From: Candidatus Aenigmatarchaeota archaeon
GTDB taxonomy: Archaea > Aenigmatarchaeota > Aenigmatarchaeia > GW2011-AR5
DNA length: 37,981 nt
NCBI GenBank assembly: GCA_016198685.1
Contig: JACQID010000001.1
Coordinates: 1-37,981 of the forward strand
Reading direction: 5' to 3'
The translations under genes and the position numbers were made by a program. Below, piece by piece: positions 1 to 8,056 of the stretch; the stretch's first letter is position 1, and each line of letters starts with the position of its first letter. A model generated the notes under the pieces. That model ran no database searches and was not told the DNA's origin. It was given only the letters and a program-made list of their open reading frames with translations.

Positions 1-1
1 A

Positions 2-1477
2 GCGGAACAGGCCGCGATAGGCCAGACTAATAAGGTTCTGCAAACGGCGGAAATTGTTGCCGTTGAAGACGGAAGAATAACCATAAAGAATACAGGCACG
101 CATCCCATAAAGGCAAGCGATGTTGCGGTATTCATTGACGGCAATCTTTTGCCTATCGATAACACTATCGGAAACGTAGAGCCTGGCAGAACAAGAACTT
201 TTACTATAGACCTGTCTGATACGGAAAAAGAGAATTATGACGATGTGAGGACTGTTGAAGTTACTGTGCCAGGCAACAAGGCGACAAAAACCACAAAGGT
301 ATATGTTTTCGACCCGAATATCAGGCTCACGCCAAATCCCGGTTCACTTAGCGGCATTGCAGAAGGCAATGATGCTGTTTATCAGATAAGAGTTGAGTCG
401 AGAAACGGATTCCAAGGGAATGCGGATCTGACAGTCCAAAATTGCCCTGTCGTTGCTTCAAATTGCGAGCTTTCGGTGTCTTCTGTCGATCTGGGACTCG
501 GCGAATCCGAAGACATAATGCTTACAGTGCATACAGAAGGTTTACCTCCAGCAAATGCAATCACGATTCAAGGCACGTATGGAACTCCTACTCAAACAGC
601 GCAGGCCGTGCTGGATTTGGGAGTTGCAACGCATGATTTTGGTATAGATATAACGCCTGCCGTGCAGACAACAGAACAGACAGTTACTGCCGTCTATGAA
701 GTAAAAATAACGCCGCAGAATAATCTTGGGCATAGTTCCCATATCGTTGCGCTTTCGATTGCCGGCTGCCCGCCTTCAGCGACCTGTGTTTTTGATTCAA
801 ACAACTTACCGGCCTCGGGCGCAGGGCCATATATCACATACCTGAGGGTTACGCCTTCAATACCGACAGCTGCAGAAGATTATGCGATGAGCGTGACAGG
901 CACATACGCGGCCGTGACACACGAGAAATCCGCTTCCCTCATGGTGAATGAAGCGCCAAGGCTTGTCTTCATAACGTCAGGTCTTTTTGGCGGGGATATG
1001 GATGGACTGACCGGGGATCAATTATGCCAGAATGCGGCGGATGCTCCTTTGGCCCTGCCTGTATTCCATGGCAAAAACTGGGTAGCTTGGCTTTCCACTA
1101 GTTCAGAAGATGCAATAAACAGGATAGACTGGGAATCTTCCACGGTTTATAAGAAAGTGGTTAAAAATCCCGACAGCTCCTTGACCCAAGTGCTTGCGGT
1201 TAACGGCAAAAACGACATAGAGAACGACGGAACTATCACATCAATGATAGATAGGGACGAGACAGGCAATTATAATGCTGTGGAGTCATTCACAGGGACC
1301 CATAATAATGGTTTGAGGACCGCATACAACTGCAATGGCTGGGCATCAGACGATAATGCGGATTTAGCTACTCTTAGCGGCATCGCCGGAGGCACTGCAA
1401 GCTGGTCCGATTTCGGCACGGCTTTCACATGCGATAATATTGCATCTCTATATTGCTTTGAAGTAAGGACGCCGTGA
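2..1477 (+). CDS. Exported, possibly pilin-like protein with C-terminal DUF1554-type domain (5' end cut)
   Basis: The frame is open from base 2, so the true start lies left of the window; 491 residues are visible. The first 50 visible residues (a TNKVLQTAEIVAV stretch, then IKNTG and an FIDGN strand) resemble the region after the hydrophobic helix in archaeal class III-signal type IV pilin-like proteins. Beta-rich repeats follow, each opening with an NPGSLSGIAEG-like strand, a layout also seen in the protein at 28969. The last 170 residues contain the VFITSGLFGGDMDGL opening, a QLCQ, an NGW and the terminal LYCFE of DUF1554-like domains, with Cys probably disulfide-paired. Expected location is the cell surface. 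The ligand is unknown, and the pilin reading is inference because the N-terminus is missing. Confidence 0.8.
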   Translation, partial: AEQAAIGQTNKVLQTAEIVAVEDGRITIKNTGTHPIKASDVAVFIDGNLLPIDNTIGNVEPGRTRTFTIDLSDTEKENYDDVRTVEVTVPGNKATKTTKVYVFDPNIRLTPNPGSLSGIAEGNDAVYQIRVESRNGFQGNADLTVQNCPVVASNCELSVSSVDLGLGESEDIMLTVHTEGLPPANAITIQGTYGTPTQTAQAVLDLGVATHDFGIDITPAVQTTEQTVTAVYEVKITPQNNLGHSSHIVALSIAGCPPSATCVFDSNNLPASGAGPYITYLRVTPSIPTAAEDYAMSVTGTYAAVTHEKSASLMVNEAPRLVFITSGLFGGDMDGLTGDQLCQNAADAPLALPVFHGKNWVAWLSTSSEDAINRIDWESSTVYKKVVKNPDSSLTQVLAVNGKNDIENDGTITSMIDRDETGNYNAVESFTGTHNNGLRTAYNCNGWASDDNADLATLSGIAGGTASWSDFGTAFTCDNIASLYCFEVRTP

Positions 1478-1594
1478 ATTTGCATATGGGCTAAAATTTT
1501 TTTGATCATGATAAAAACTCCGTGAATTTGCATATGGGCTAAAATTTTTTTGATCATGATAAAAACTCCGTGAATTTGTATGTCGAACTAAAAT
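1472..1594. repeat. 48-bp direct tandem repeat, two full copies plus a decayed third
   Basis: Copies start at 1472, 1520 and 1568, an exact 48-base period. Copies 1 and 2 look identical; the third diverges after about 11 bases. Copy 1 begins with the last sense codon and stop (CCG TGA) of the gene ending at 1477, so the gene end has been copied downstream. Each full copy carries a T7 run (1497-1503 and 1545-1551) followed by the palindromic core ATCATGAT and an A5 run. That makes each copy a plausible terminator on both strands between convergent genes. Confidence 0.9.
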
Positions 1595-1607
1595 AAAGCG
1601 ATGATAT

Positions 1608-2624
1608 TCACGGTATGCAATGGGCCGGAGGATTCTTGAGAAGTCTTTCAAGCAGTTTTATTGCGGCTTTTATATCCTTCTTGTGCGCGATGCCTACAGT
1701 ACTATGGACGTTCCGAACCGGTATCCCAACAACGCTTGTCGGAACGCCGCTTCTGGAAAGGGATATTGATGCGGCATCCGTGGCGCCGTAGTCGGCGACA
1801 TTGAACTGCATGAGCATATTGTTTTTCCGTGCCGTGGTACTAAGCCATTTGTTTATGCATTTATTGCCGAGTATCTGCTCGTCCTTAATTGTTATGCATG
1901 GGCCGTTTCCCAGTATTATCGACGCTTCGCCGTCAGCATCTCTTGCATCCATGGCGTCAACCGCAATCGCCCAATCCGGCTCCACTTCGTACGCCGACGT
2001 TTTGGCGCCATAAAGGCCTATTTCTTCCTGCACGGTGAAAACAAAATAAATCTCACTAACCGATTTTTTTAGTAGTCTTGCAAGTTCTATCAATATATAG
2101 CAGCCTATCCTGTCGTCAAGCGCCTTGCCATATATCAAGTCATCATTCCCCAATATGCCGCTTTCCTGGACAAGGTTGAGATAATCGCCTATCTCGACGC
2201 CCTTTTGCTCCAATGTCTTCTTGTCCAATCCTGTGTCTATGTACATTTCCTTTAGCAAGGGAAGTTTGGTCACAGGCTCGCCGTTACTCATTTCTATTGT
2301 TGTAATAACGCCGTATAAACTTCCTTTCTCAGTATGTATCTTGACTCTTTGTCCGGGAAGGCTTATGGCAGTTACGCCGCCGATGGCGGTGAATGCTATT
2401 TTTCCGTCAGAATTTATCCTCTTGATCATGAGACCTATTTCATCCATGTGCGCAGCAAGCATGACCTTCGGCGATTTGCCCTTCTTTCTGGCTATTAGAT
2501 TGCCTGCTTTGTCAACGAAAATCTCGTCCACATAAGGCGATATTTCTTTTCGTATCAATTCTCTTATATGTTCCTCATTGCCTGACACGCCGTAGGCCTC
2601 GATAAGTTTCTGGAGGAGTTTCAT
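1608..2624 (-). CDS. M42-family glutamyl/aspartyl-type aminopeptidase (TET or endoglucanase M family)
   Basis: A cytoplasmic dinuclear-metal aminopeptidase that trims peptides; family members form dodecameric tetrahedral particles. With the start at 2624 it has 338 residues, normal for M42. Metal ligands and catalytic residues are visible in order: AAHMDEIG (His59, Asp61), LDDRIG (bridging Asp171), QEEIGLYGA (catalytic Glu200, Glu201), AVDAMD (Asp223) and NVHSTVG (His307). The start at 2624 (MKLLQKLIEAYG) is preferred over the ATG at 2630. The TATA box centred near 2651 is 27 bases from it, the spacing of leaderless genes elsewhere in the window. Convergent with the gene ending at 1477, across the 48-bp repeats. 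Substrate preference cannot be read from the sequence. Confidence 0.93.
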   Translation of the reverse strand: MKLLQKLIEAYGVSGNEEHIRELIRKEISPYVDEIFVDKAGNLIARKKGKSPKVMLAAHMDEIGLMIKRINSDGKIAFTAIGGVTAISLPGQRVKIHTEKGSLYGVITTIEMSNGEPVTKLPLLKEMYIDTGLDKKTLEQKGVEIGDYLNLVQESGILGNDDLIYGKALDDRIGCYILIELARLLKKSVSEIYFVFTVQEEIGLYGAKTSAYEVEPDWAIAVDAMDARDADGEASIILGNGPCITIKDEQILGNKCINKWLSTTARKNNMLMQFNVADYGATDAASISLSRSGVPTSVVGIPVRNVHSTVGIAHKKDIKAAIKLLERLLKNPPAHCIP

Positions 2625-2645
2625 TTGCATAAATGCTGTAGGTGG

Positions 2646-2656
2646 GATTTATAGTT
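2646..2656 (-). promoter_or_regulatory. TATA box for the M42 peptidase gene
   Basis: On the minus strand this reads CTATAAATCC, centred 27 bases before the ATG at 2624, which predicts a leaderless transcript. Confidence 0.55.
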
Positions 2657-2737
2657 AACGAAATAGGGGTAGGGCAGTAATCGGATTTAGCTGATCGAAA
2701 AGATGAGAATCTGAATAATGTTGAGTTTCCTAATATA

Positions 2738-2748
2738 TTTATATAAGG
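2738..2748 (+). promoter_or_regulatory. TATA box for the membrane protein-Ca2+ ATPase operon
   Basis: TTTATATAAGG, centred 24-25 bases before the ATG at 2766. Its position argues for a leaderless transcript starting at that ATG rather than at the upstream in-frame ATG at 2718. Confidence 0.7.
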
Positions 2749-2765
2749 CGAAGCAAAATCTAATC

Positions 2766-3458
2766 ATGCTTCCAAGCTATTACCCTCTTGTTTTCGGGAT
2801 TATATTCTTTTTGTCGCATTACATCGGCGATAAAATACACAGCAATCACCGGCCGAAGATATTGTTGCTTTCGGTAGGCATCTCGCTTGCATACATATTC
2901 CTCTATCTTATGCCGGAAGCTATAACTTTCAACCTGAATTCCGCCAAATTGCTGCCGGGATTCATGCTTCTGGGAATAATGCTTTCAAGAGTTTCGGAAA
3001 TGCACATCAGAAGGCATAGAAGCCTTCTTACCATAAAGAAAGAGCTGAAAAATATACATTCGATAGCATTGTTTGCATATAACCTAATAGTAGGAATGCT
3101 CATAATAGAATTCTCGAAAATAGGCATTGCGGCAGCTCTGCTATTCTTCCTGCCTGCATTGTTCCATTCAGCAGCTGGAAGCATATCAATAAGCGGAATA
3201 CACAAATCAGTGACCGAAAGCGCCCCCATGAAAATCCTGCTTTCATCTTCAACCCTGTTTGGCATATTCATCGCCGGCTCATTATCGTTGTCAGCGCCTC
3301 TATTCGGGGCAATGCTCGGGCTCACGATAGGTGTCATGCTATATTCAGTCATGCGCGATGCGGTTCCATGGGAAAACATGAAAAATGCGCAGTACTTCAT
3401 TCTGGGCATACTTCTGTATGCGTTGGCGATAGAGGCCAGTATGCTATTTCTGGTCTAG
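2766..3458 (+). CDS. Polytopic membrane protein, ZIP-like in appearance
   Basis: 230 residues with about seven or eight hydrophobic helices and a His/Arg-rich loop (MHIRRHR) in the middle. The first helices carry charged/His residues (FFLSHYIGDKIH) and an AYIFLYLMPE stretch. The latter resembles the AYVFLxLLPE helix of small prokaryotic proteins loosely related to ZIP metal permeases; this is a pattern impression, not a firm family call. The upstream ATG at 2718 falls before the TATA box, so 2766 is chosen. It ends six bases before the Ca2+ ATPase gene and almost certainly shares its transcript, so a role in divalent-cation handling is a reasonable guess only. Confidence 0.7.
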   Translation: MLPSYYPLVFGIIFFLSHYIGDKIHSNHRPKILLLSVGISLAYIFLYLMPEAITFNLNSAKLLPGFMLLGIMLSRVSEMHIRRHRSLLTIKKELKNIHSIALFAYNLIVGMLIIEFSKIGIAAALLFFLPALFHSAAGSISISGIHKSVTESAPMKILLSSSTLFGIFIAGSLSLSAPLFGAMLGLTIGVMLYSVMRDAVPWENMKNAQYFILGILLYALAIEASMLFLV

Positions 3459-3464
3459 GATGAT

Positions 3465-6065
3465 ATGATGGAACATCATCTCTCCAGCGCCGAAGACGTT
3501 ATGAAGAGTCTTTCAACAGGAGAGCAAGGACTTAGCGACGAAGAAGCTCTTGCACGGCGCAGGAAGTACGGGGAGAACTCCATAAAAATCAAAAAGAGCT
3601 TTTCCGCATGGAAACTTTTGTTATCCGAATTTACAGACACGCTGGTAGTGATATTGATAATAGCCGCTGTAGGGTCCTATGTTGTCGGCTTTTTGCCCGG
3701 ACAGACCCCTGATGCGACAGACTCAATCCTTATTTTAGCAATAGTTGCGCTCAACGGCGCGTTTGGCTTTTTTCAGAACTACAAAGCTGAAAGAAGCGTT
3801 GAAGCGCTCAGGAAACTGGAAAGCCCTTCTGCTGTTGTCATAAGAAACGGGCTGAAAAAGAAGGTAGACGCAAAAGAAGCCGTTCCTGGCGATCTTTTGT
3901 TGCTTTCCGAAGGCTCTTTAATCCCTGCAGACTGCCGAATAATAAGGTGTGCAAATCTCACGATAGACGAATCCATGCTTACAGGGGAAAGCAATCCTGC
4001 TGAAAAGAATGCCGATGTATTGAACGGCGATCTTGGCATAGCGGAAAGAAAGAACATGGCATTTTCGGGCACAATGGTCGCGCGTGGCAATGCGACGTGC
4101 ATCGTGGTCAAGACAGGGATGGACACAGAACTGGGAAAGATAGCGGATATTCTTCAGAAGACCGCTGACAGGATGACGCCTTTTCAGGCAGAGCTGGAAC
4201 AGACAGGCCGAAAGATAGGATACGGTCTTCTGATGATCATAGGTTTTATAGCAGCATTCCAGTATTTTGCAGCCCATGCTGATCTTAAGGATACATTACT
4301 TATTTCCGTCAGTCTTGCAGTAGCAGCGATACCTGAAGGACTGCCTGCCGTAGTCACGGTTTCCCTGGCGCTTGGCATGCGTCGAATGCTTGCGCGCAAT
4401 ACCTTGGTGAGAAAGATGCCTTCAGTTGAAACTCTGGGTTCTGTCAACGTCATATGCACAGACAAAACTGGCACTATAACGGAGAACATGATGACAGTAA
4501 CTGACATCCTTTTTTCCGGAAAATCGTATTCGATAAAGGAAGGAAAGATATTTCTTGCATCGGCTGAAGTGGGCGCTGAAAATCTAGCGCCTATTCTAAA
4601 GTGCGGCGTGATATGCAATGATGCCTTCTTGGATGGCACGAAATATGAGGGCGACCCCACAGAAGCGGCATTGCTGCCTCATGCCATGCCCCTTCGCGTT
4701 AACGTGCCCAAAAGAGTCTGGGAGATTCCATTTTCCGCGAGCAGAAAGATGATGACGGTCGCGGTAAGGGAAGGAAGTTCGCTTATTTCTTACACAAAGG
4801 GCGCGCCTGAGATTGTCATAGAGAAATGTTCTCATATTCTTTTTCGCGGCAGAAAAATGAAGCTCACATCTGCAATGAAGAAAAAGCTGATGAAGATAAA
4901 TGAATCTATGGCATCGCGTGCTCTGCGTGTTCTTGCATTCGCTGTCAAGGAAGGAAGTAAAGAAAGCGCGGAAAAAAACATGACGTTTCTTGGAATGCAG
5001 GGAATGATAGATCCGCCGAGGAAAGGGGTCAAAGAAGCCGTGGCGCAATGCAGGAATGCCGGCATACGCATAGTGATAATTACCGGCGATAACAAGCTGA
5101 CGGCAAAAGCGGTGGCTAGCGAGGTAGGCATTGGCGGTGATATGCTTGACGGAAAAGAGATTGACGCAATGGGGCAAGGCGAGCTTTCCGAAACAGTAAG
5201 GAAAATTTCAATATTCGCGCGGGTGTCGCCTGAGCATAAAGTAAGAATCCTCAAGGCCCTGCAGGCCAACGGCAATATAGTTGCAATGACAGGTGATGGC
5301 GTCAATGATGCGCCTGCCCTGAAAAGCTCGGATGTGGGCATAGCCATGGGCTTGCGAGGTACGGATGTGGCCAAGCAGGCATCGCAGCTTGTGCTTCTTG
5401 ACGATAATTTTTCTACTATAGTAGCTGCTGTCAAAGAAGGGCGGACAGTCTTCAGTAATATACGAAAATTCGTGAATTACTTGCTTTCGAGCAATGTTGC
5501 TGAAGTAAGCGCAGTTTTCTTTGCCTCGCTTGCAGGCTATGTTCCGATAACCGCCGTGCAGCTTTTGTGGATAAACCTGCTCACAGATGGTCTGCCTGCG
5601 CTTGCACTGGCCGCAGATCCGCCTGCCAAGAACGTTATGTCAGTGCGGCCTCGGGACAAGAGCGACGGCGTAATTAACGGAACCGTTACCAAGATGATAT
5701 TGGCAACAGGGGCGGTGATGACATGCATCATTCTTTCGGCATTCTTCATGCTCCTTGACAAAGGTCTTGCTGTTGCGCAGACCGCAGTATTTACGGGTTT
5801 TGTCATGTACGAATTCATGAGGATTGTTGCCATAAGGCGTGAGGAAGGGCAGGGCATGTTCAGCAACCGATGGTTGATTTTAGCATTGTGCGCTTCATTC
5901 ATGCTGCAACTGGCGGTTATTTACACGCCGTTAAGCGGATTTTTCGGTACTGTATCTTTAGGAATCGATGAATGGGTTATACTTGCAGGCTTGGGGATTG
6001 CGGGATATGGCGCTACGGCACTTTTGACGAGTCGAATAGTAAAAAATGCCCGAAAAGCGGAATAG
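3465..6065 (+). CDS. P-type Ca2+-transporting ATPase (type IIA, SERCA-like)
   Basis: 866 residues of a complete P-type ATPase that exports Ca2+ (or Mn2+) across the plasma membrane using ATP. Visible in order: actuator TGES (173-176), M4 PEGLP (290-294), phosphorylation site DKTGT (Asp333), nucleotide-domain KGAPE (445-449), hinge TGDGVND (609-615), then the M5-M10 bundle. Residues matching both SERCA Ca2+ sites are present: Glu291 in M4, Asn677 and Glu680 in M5 (SSNVAE), Asn704, Thr707 and Asp708 in M6 (NLLTDG), and probably Glu783 in M8. The DPPA loop after M6 is also typical. Two in-frame ATGs (3465, 3468) follow a GGATGAT sequence. Second gene of the operon starting at 2766. Confidence 0.95.
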   Translation: MMEHHLSSAEDVMKSLSTGEQGLSDEEALARRRKYGENSIKIKKSFSAWKLLLSEFTDTLVVILIIAAVGSYVVGFLPGQTPDATDSILILAIVALNGAFGFFQNYKAERSVEALRKLESPSAVVIRNGLKKKVDAKEAVPGDLLLLSEGSLIPADCRIIRCANLTIDESMLTGESNPAEKNADVLNGDLGIAERKNMAFSGTMVARGNATCIVVKTGMDTELGKIADILQKTADRMTPFQAELEQTGRKIGYGLLMIIGFIAAFQYFAAHADLKDTLLISVSLAVAAIPEGLPAVVTVSLALGMRRMLARNTLVRKMPSVETLGSVNVICTDKTGTITENMMTVTDILFSGKSYSIKEGKIFLASAEVGAENLAPILKCGVICNDAFLDGTKYEGDPTEAALLPHAMPLRVNVPKRVWEIPFSASRKMMTVAVREGSSLISYTKGAPEIVIEKCSHILFRGRKMKLTSAMKKKLMKINESMASRALRVLAFAVKEGSKESAEKNMTFLGMQGMIDPPRKGVKEAVAQCRNAGIRIVIITGDNKLTAKAVASEVGIGGDMLDGKEIDAMGQGELSETVRKISIFARVSPEHKVRILKALQANGNIVAMTGDGVNDAPALKSSDVGIAMGLRGTDVAKQASQLVLLDDNFSTIVAAVKEGRTVFSNIRKFVNYLLSSNVAEVSAVFFASLAGYVPITAVQLLWINLLTDGLPALALAADPPAKNVMSVRPRDKSDGVINGTVTKMILATGAVMTCIILSAFFMLLDKGLAVAQTAVFTGFVMYEFMRIVAIRREEGQGMFSNRWLILALCASFMLQLAVIYTPLSGFFGTVSLGIDEWVILAGLGIAGYGATALLTSRIVKNARKAE

Positions 6066-6074
6066 ATATTTAAG
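6066..6074 (+). promoter_or_regulatory. TATA box for the DsbA-like gene
   Basis: ATATTTAAG just after the ATPase stop codon; predicts initiation near 6096 and a very short leader containing GGTTGAT before the ATG at 6103. Confidence 0.55.
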
Positions 6075-6102
6075 CTTCCGCTCACATTAACAAAAAAGGT
6101 TG

Positions 6103-6933
6103 ATGGTTATTCCTAAGGAAAATACGCATGCTGGCAAATCCGAAGTACACGTTTCAAGCGAGACCCGCCCTGTCCATCATGACGATCATATTAAGATTTC
6201 CAAGTCCAGCGTCAAGTGGCTCGGTCTTGTAATTGTCGCATTTCTCATAGGAACAGCGTATGGTACAATAACAACAATAACGGGCATGACGATGCTTGGC
6301 GGAATTCAGGTTCCTCAGCAGCCTGCAGAAGAAGCAAGAGCTACATTGAGCTTAGGTGATGCTCCGTCTTTGGGCGACGACAATGCGCCTGTCACAATAG
6401 TTGAATTCAGCGACTTCCAGTGCCCATTCTGCCAGAAGTTCCATCAGGAAACGCTTGGAATGATAAAAACAAATTATGTTGATACAGGCAAAGTGAAATT
6501 TGCCTATAAGGATTATCCGCTTACGGTCATAGGCCATGTGTCTGCCGACAAGGCGGCTGAAGCTTCAAGATGTGCGGGAGAACAGGGCAAATATTGGGAA
6601 TACCACGACAAGCTCTTTGAAAAGCAGCAGAGCGACTGGGGCTATTACGTGCAGGCAGAAGGCAAGTATCTTGACCTCGAAAAGGCAATGGTGTTCTTTA
6701 AGCAGTATGCACAAGACCTCGGTCTTGACACAGCAAAATTCAACCAGTGTCTTGACTCCGGGAAGTACACAAGTGCTGTGCAATCAGATATGTCAGAAGG
6801 CAATAGTGCTGCACAGCAGGTGGGCCAGCCGGGTCTTGGAACACCAAGCTTCTTTATAAACGGAAGGCTCGTATCAGGAGCGCAGCCTTATCAGGTCTTC
6901 CAGCAGCTGATAGACGAAGAGCTTGCAGCCTAA
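6103..6933 (+). CDS. Membrane-anchored DsbA-like thioredoxin-fold disulfide oxidoreductase
   Basis: 276 residues: a short His-rich cytoplasmic N-terminus, one transmembrane helix (about 39-57), a linker, then a DsbA-type thioredoxin domain outside the membrane. The active site is DFQCPFCQKFH (Cys107, Cys110) with a helical insertion after it. The cis-Pro strand reads GTPSFFING near residue 252. This family forms or isomerises disulfides in exported proteins. The ATG at 6103 is preferred over the TTG at 6100. The next gene, in the same direction with its own promoter, is a small membrane protein with a CPAC motif and is a candidate redox partner. Many exported proteins in this window contain several Cys and could be substrates. 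Confidence 0.92.
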   Translation: MVIPKENTHAGKSEVHVSSETRPVHHDDHIKISKSSVKWLGLVIVAFLIGTAYGTITTITGMTMLGGIQVPQQPAEEARATLSLGDAPSLGDDNAPVTIVEFSDFQCPFCQKFHQETLGMIKTNYVDTGKVKFAYKDYPLTVIGHVSADKAAEASRCAGEQGKYWEYHDKLFEKQQSDWGYYVQAEGKYLDLEKAMVFFKQYAQDLGLDTAKFNQCLDSGKYTSAVQSDMSEGNSAAQQVGQPGLGTPSFFINGRLVSGAQPYQVFQQLIDEELAA

Positions 6934-6941
6934 ACGCAACG

Positions 6942-6950
6942 CTTATAAAT
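6942..6950 (+). promoter_or_regulatory. TATA box for the CPAC membrane protein
   Basis: CTTATAAAT, centred 25 bases before the ATG at 6971, so the transcript is predicted leaderless. Confidence 0.65.
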
Positions 6951-6970
6951 TACCGTGCTGATTTATTGAT

Positions 6971-7411
6971 ATGAGGCTTTTGAAAGCTCTTGTTATTCCA
7001 AAATACTTTGGCATATTTGTTCTTTCTTTTATTTCATTTGTCGCCATCTACGTTTATTTTCAGGTCATTGGCATACTTGAGAATTTTCTCTTCTGGTTCA
7101 TGGTCACGCCTCCACTCAATCTTGCAATTTTTCTTGCATTCGCGCTTCTTCTGGGCGCGGCAATCTCTTATCAGGCATACCTGCGAAGCTTGCCTAAGAC
7201 ATGTCCCTTGAAAGAAAGCGCGGCGGCAACATCGTCTCTTGGAATCGTAGGCCTATTCATCTCAGCGTGCCCCGCATGCGCCTCATTGGGGATTTTCATT
7301 CTTCCTGCCAGTGCATTGGCGTTCATAGCAAATTACGGGATATTTCTCAATCTTATAGGGATAATTTCACTTATCTATCTTCTAAATTATCTTGGCGGTT
7401 TAAAAAAGTAA
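6971..7411 (+). CDS. Small four-helix membrane protein with CPAC dithiol motif, possible DsbA partner
   Basis: 146 residues with four predicted helices (about 12-33, 40-68, 90-120, 122-140). Two Cys sit in SACPACAS (Cys100, Cys103) at a helix boundary, and a third at Cys78 in KTCPL. A CxxC at a membrane interface beside a DsbA-like gene suggests electron transfer from the thioredoxin-fold protein, the job done elsewhere by DsbB or VKOR. It is neither of those by sequence: it lacks the VKOR Ser/Thr-CxxC arrangement and the four-Cys layout of DsbB. Metal binding is an alternative. No family name is assigned. Confidence 0.8.
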   Translation: MRLLKALVIPKYFGIFVLSFISFVAIYVYFQVIGILENFLFWFMVTPPLNLAIFLAFALLLGAAISYQAYLRSLPKTCPLKESAAATSSLGIVGLFISACPACASLGIFILPASALAFIANYGIFLNLIGIISLIYLLNYLGGLKK

Positions 7412-7455
7412 TATCAAATAACACTCATTTTGGAACATTTTATAATGTTATTTAC

Positions 7456-7504
7456 ATATAGTAAATTGCAACTAAAAATTTATCATTATCACAATTTACT
7501 ATAT
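7456..7504. terminator. AT-rich inverted repeat between convergent genes
   Basis: A perfect 13-base inverted repeat: ATATAGTAAATTG at 7456-7468 and its complement at 7492-7504, with a 23-base spacer. It sits between the stop at 7411 and the minus-strand stop at 7489-7491, overlapping the last codons of the latter. The position suits a bidirectional terminator or mRNA 3' end structure; a protein-binding site is an alternative. Confidence 0.5.
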
Positions 7505-8028
7505 AGGTATTTTATGTATTTTTGGGAGTCTGAATCATAAGAGAATCCAGCCCTTTCGGCATTCTTATTGTATCTGTTGTAAAGCCTCAGCAAATGTTCG
7601 TCCATGTCATCCTCTTGGGCATGCTCGGGATCTTCCATGCTATCTACCATTATACGGGAAAACCCATTCAACGCTGCGAGATTCGTCATCGTATCAAGAA
7701 GCATCCTGTCCCAGTAGATAGGGTTCAATCCTCTATTCACACGCCTTTTTTCATCTGTATCGCAAAGATACGTTCCCCTTCCCTGTATTTGGTTCACATG
7801 AACGGTGTTCCCGTCAACTTCAAAGCCTAAGCACGCTATAACCGTTTCTTTTCTTTTGAGCAACAGACTGTATCTTGTATCACGATGTATCGGCACCGCG
7901 CCTAAATTTGTGGAATTATCATCAAGTTCCAGTGTATATCCGCTAGGCTTGCCTGCGCCCGGCTTTAAATATCTCGCTACACGCCTGTCTATATACCGTC
8001 CAGTATCTTCGATTATTTCAAAATGCAT
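7489..8028 (-). CDS. Orphan protein, weakly GNAT-like
   Basis: 179 residues, soluble, function not recognised. The middle has a strand-turn VNQIQGRG, followed by a helix containing a Trp (YWDRMLLDTMTNLAALNG) and the strand SRIMVDS. This order is reminiscent of acyltransferase-like (GNAT) folds and of a group of bacterial hypothetical proteins with an IQQIQG motif. The C-terminus is rich in Tyr, Asn and Asp (LYNRYNKNAERAGF). The ATG at 8028 is 24 bases from a TATA-like CTTAAGC, so it is probably leaderless. The gene lies directly after aIF2-gamma on the same strand but appears to have its own promoter. Confidence 0.75.
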   Translation of the reverse strand: MHFEIIEDTGRYIDRRVARYLKPGAGKPSGYTLELDDNSTNLGAVPIHRDTRYSLLLKRKETVIACLGFEVDGNTVHVNQIQGRGTYLCDTDEKRRVNRGLNPIYWDRMLLDTMTNLAALNGFSRIMVDSMEDPEHAQEDDMDEHLLRLYNRYNKNAERAGFSYDSDSQKYIKYLYSKL

Positions 8029-8044
8029 AATTTATGCGAAGCGA

Positions 8045-8056
8045 GAAAAGCTTAAG
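8045..8056 (-). promoter_or_regulatory. TATA-like box for the gene at 7489-8028
   Basis: On the minus strand TTCTTAAGCTTT, centred 24 bases before the ATG at 8028. It overlaps the 3' end of the aIF2-gamma gene. Confidence 0.4.

Noticed and set aside
1472-1594. CRISPR array
   Set aside because: The 48-base units follow one another directly without unique spacers, and no adaptation genes are near.
1270-1651. Minus-strand frames with repeated MIKKILAHMQIHGV
   Set aside because: They are translations of the 48-bp tandem repeat and the antisense end of the first gene, not proteins.
2718-2765. Extended N-terminus of the membrane protein upstream of the Ca2+ ATPase
   Set aside because: The extra codons cover the TATA box, so they cannot be in a transcript started there.
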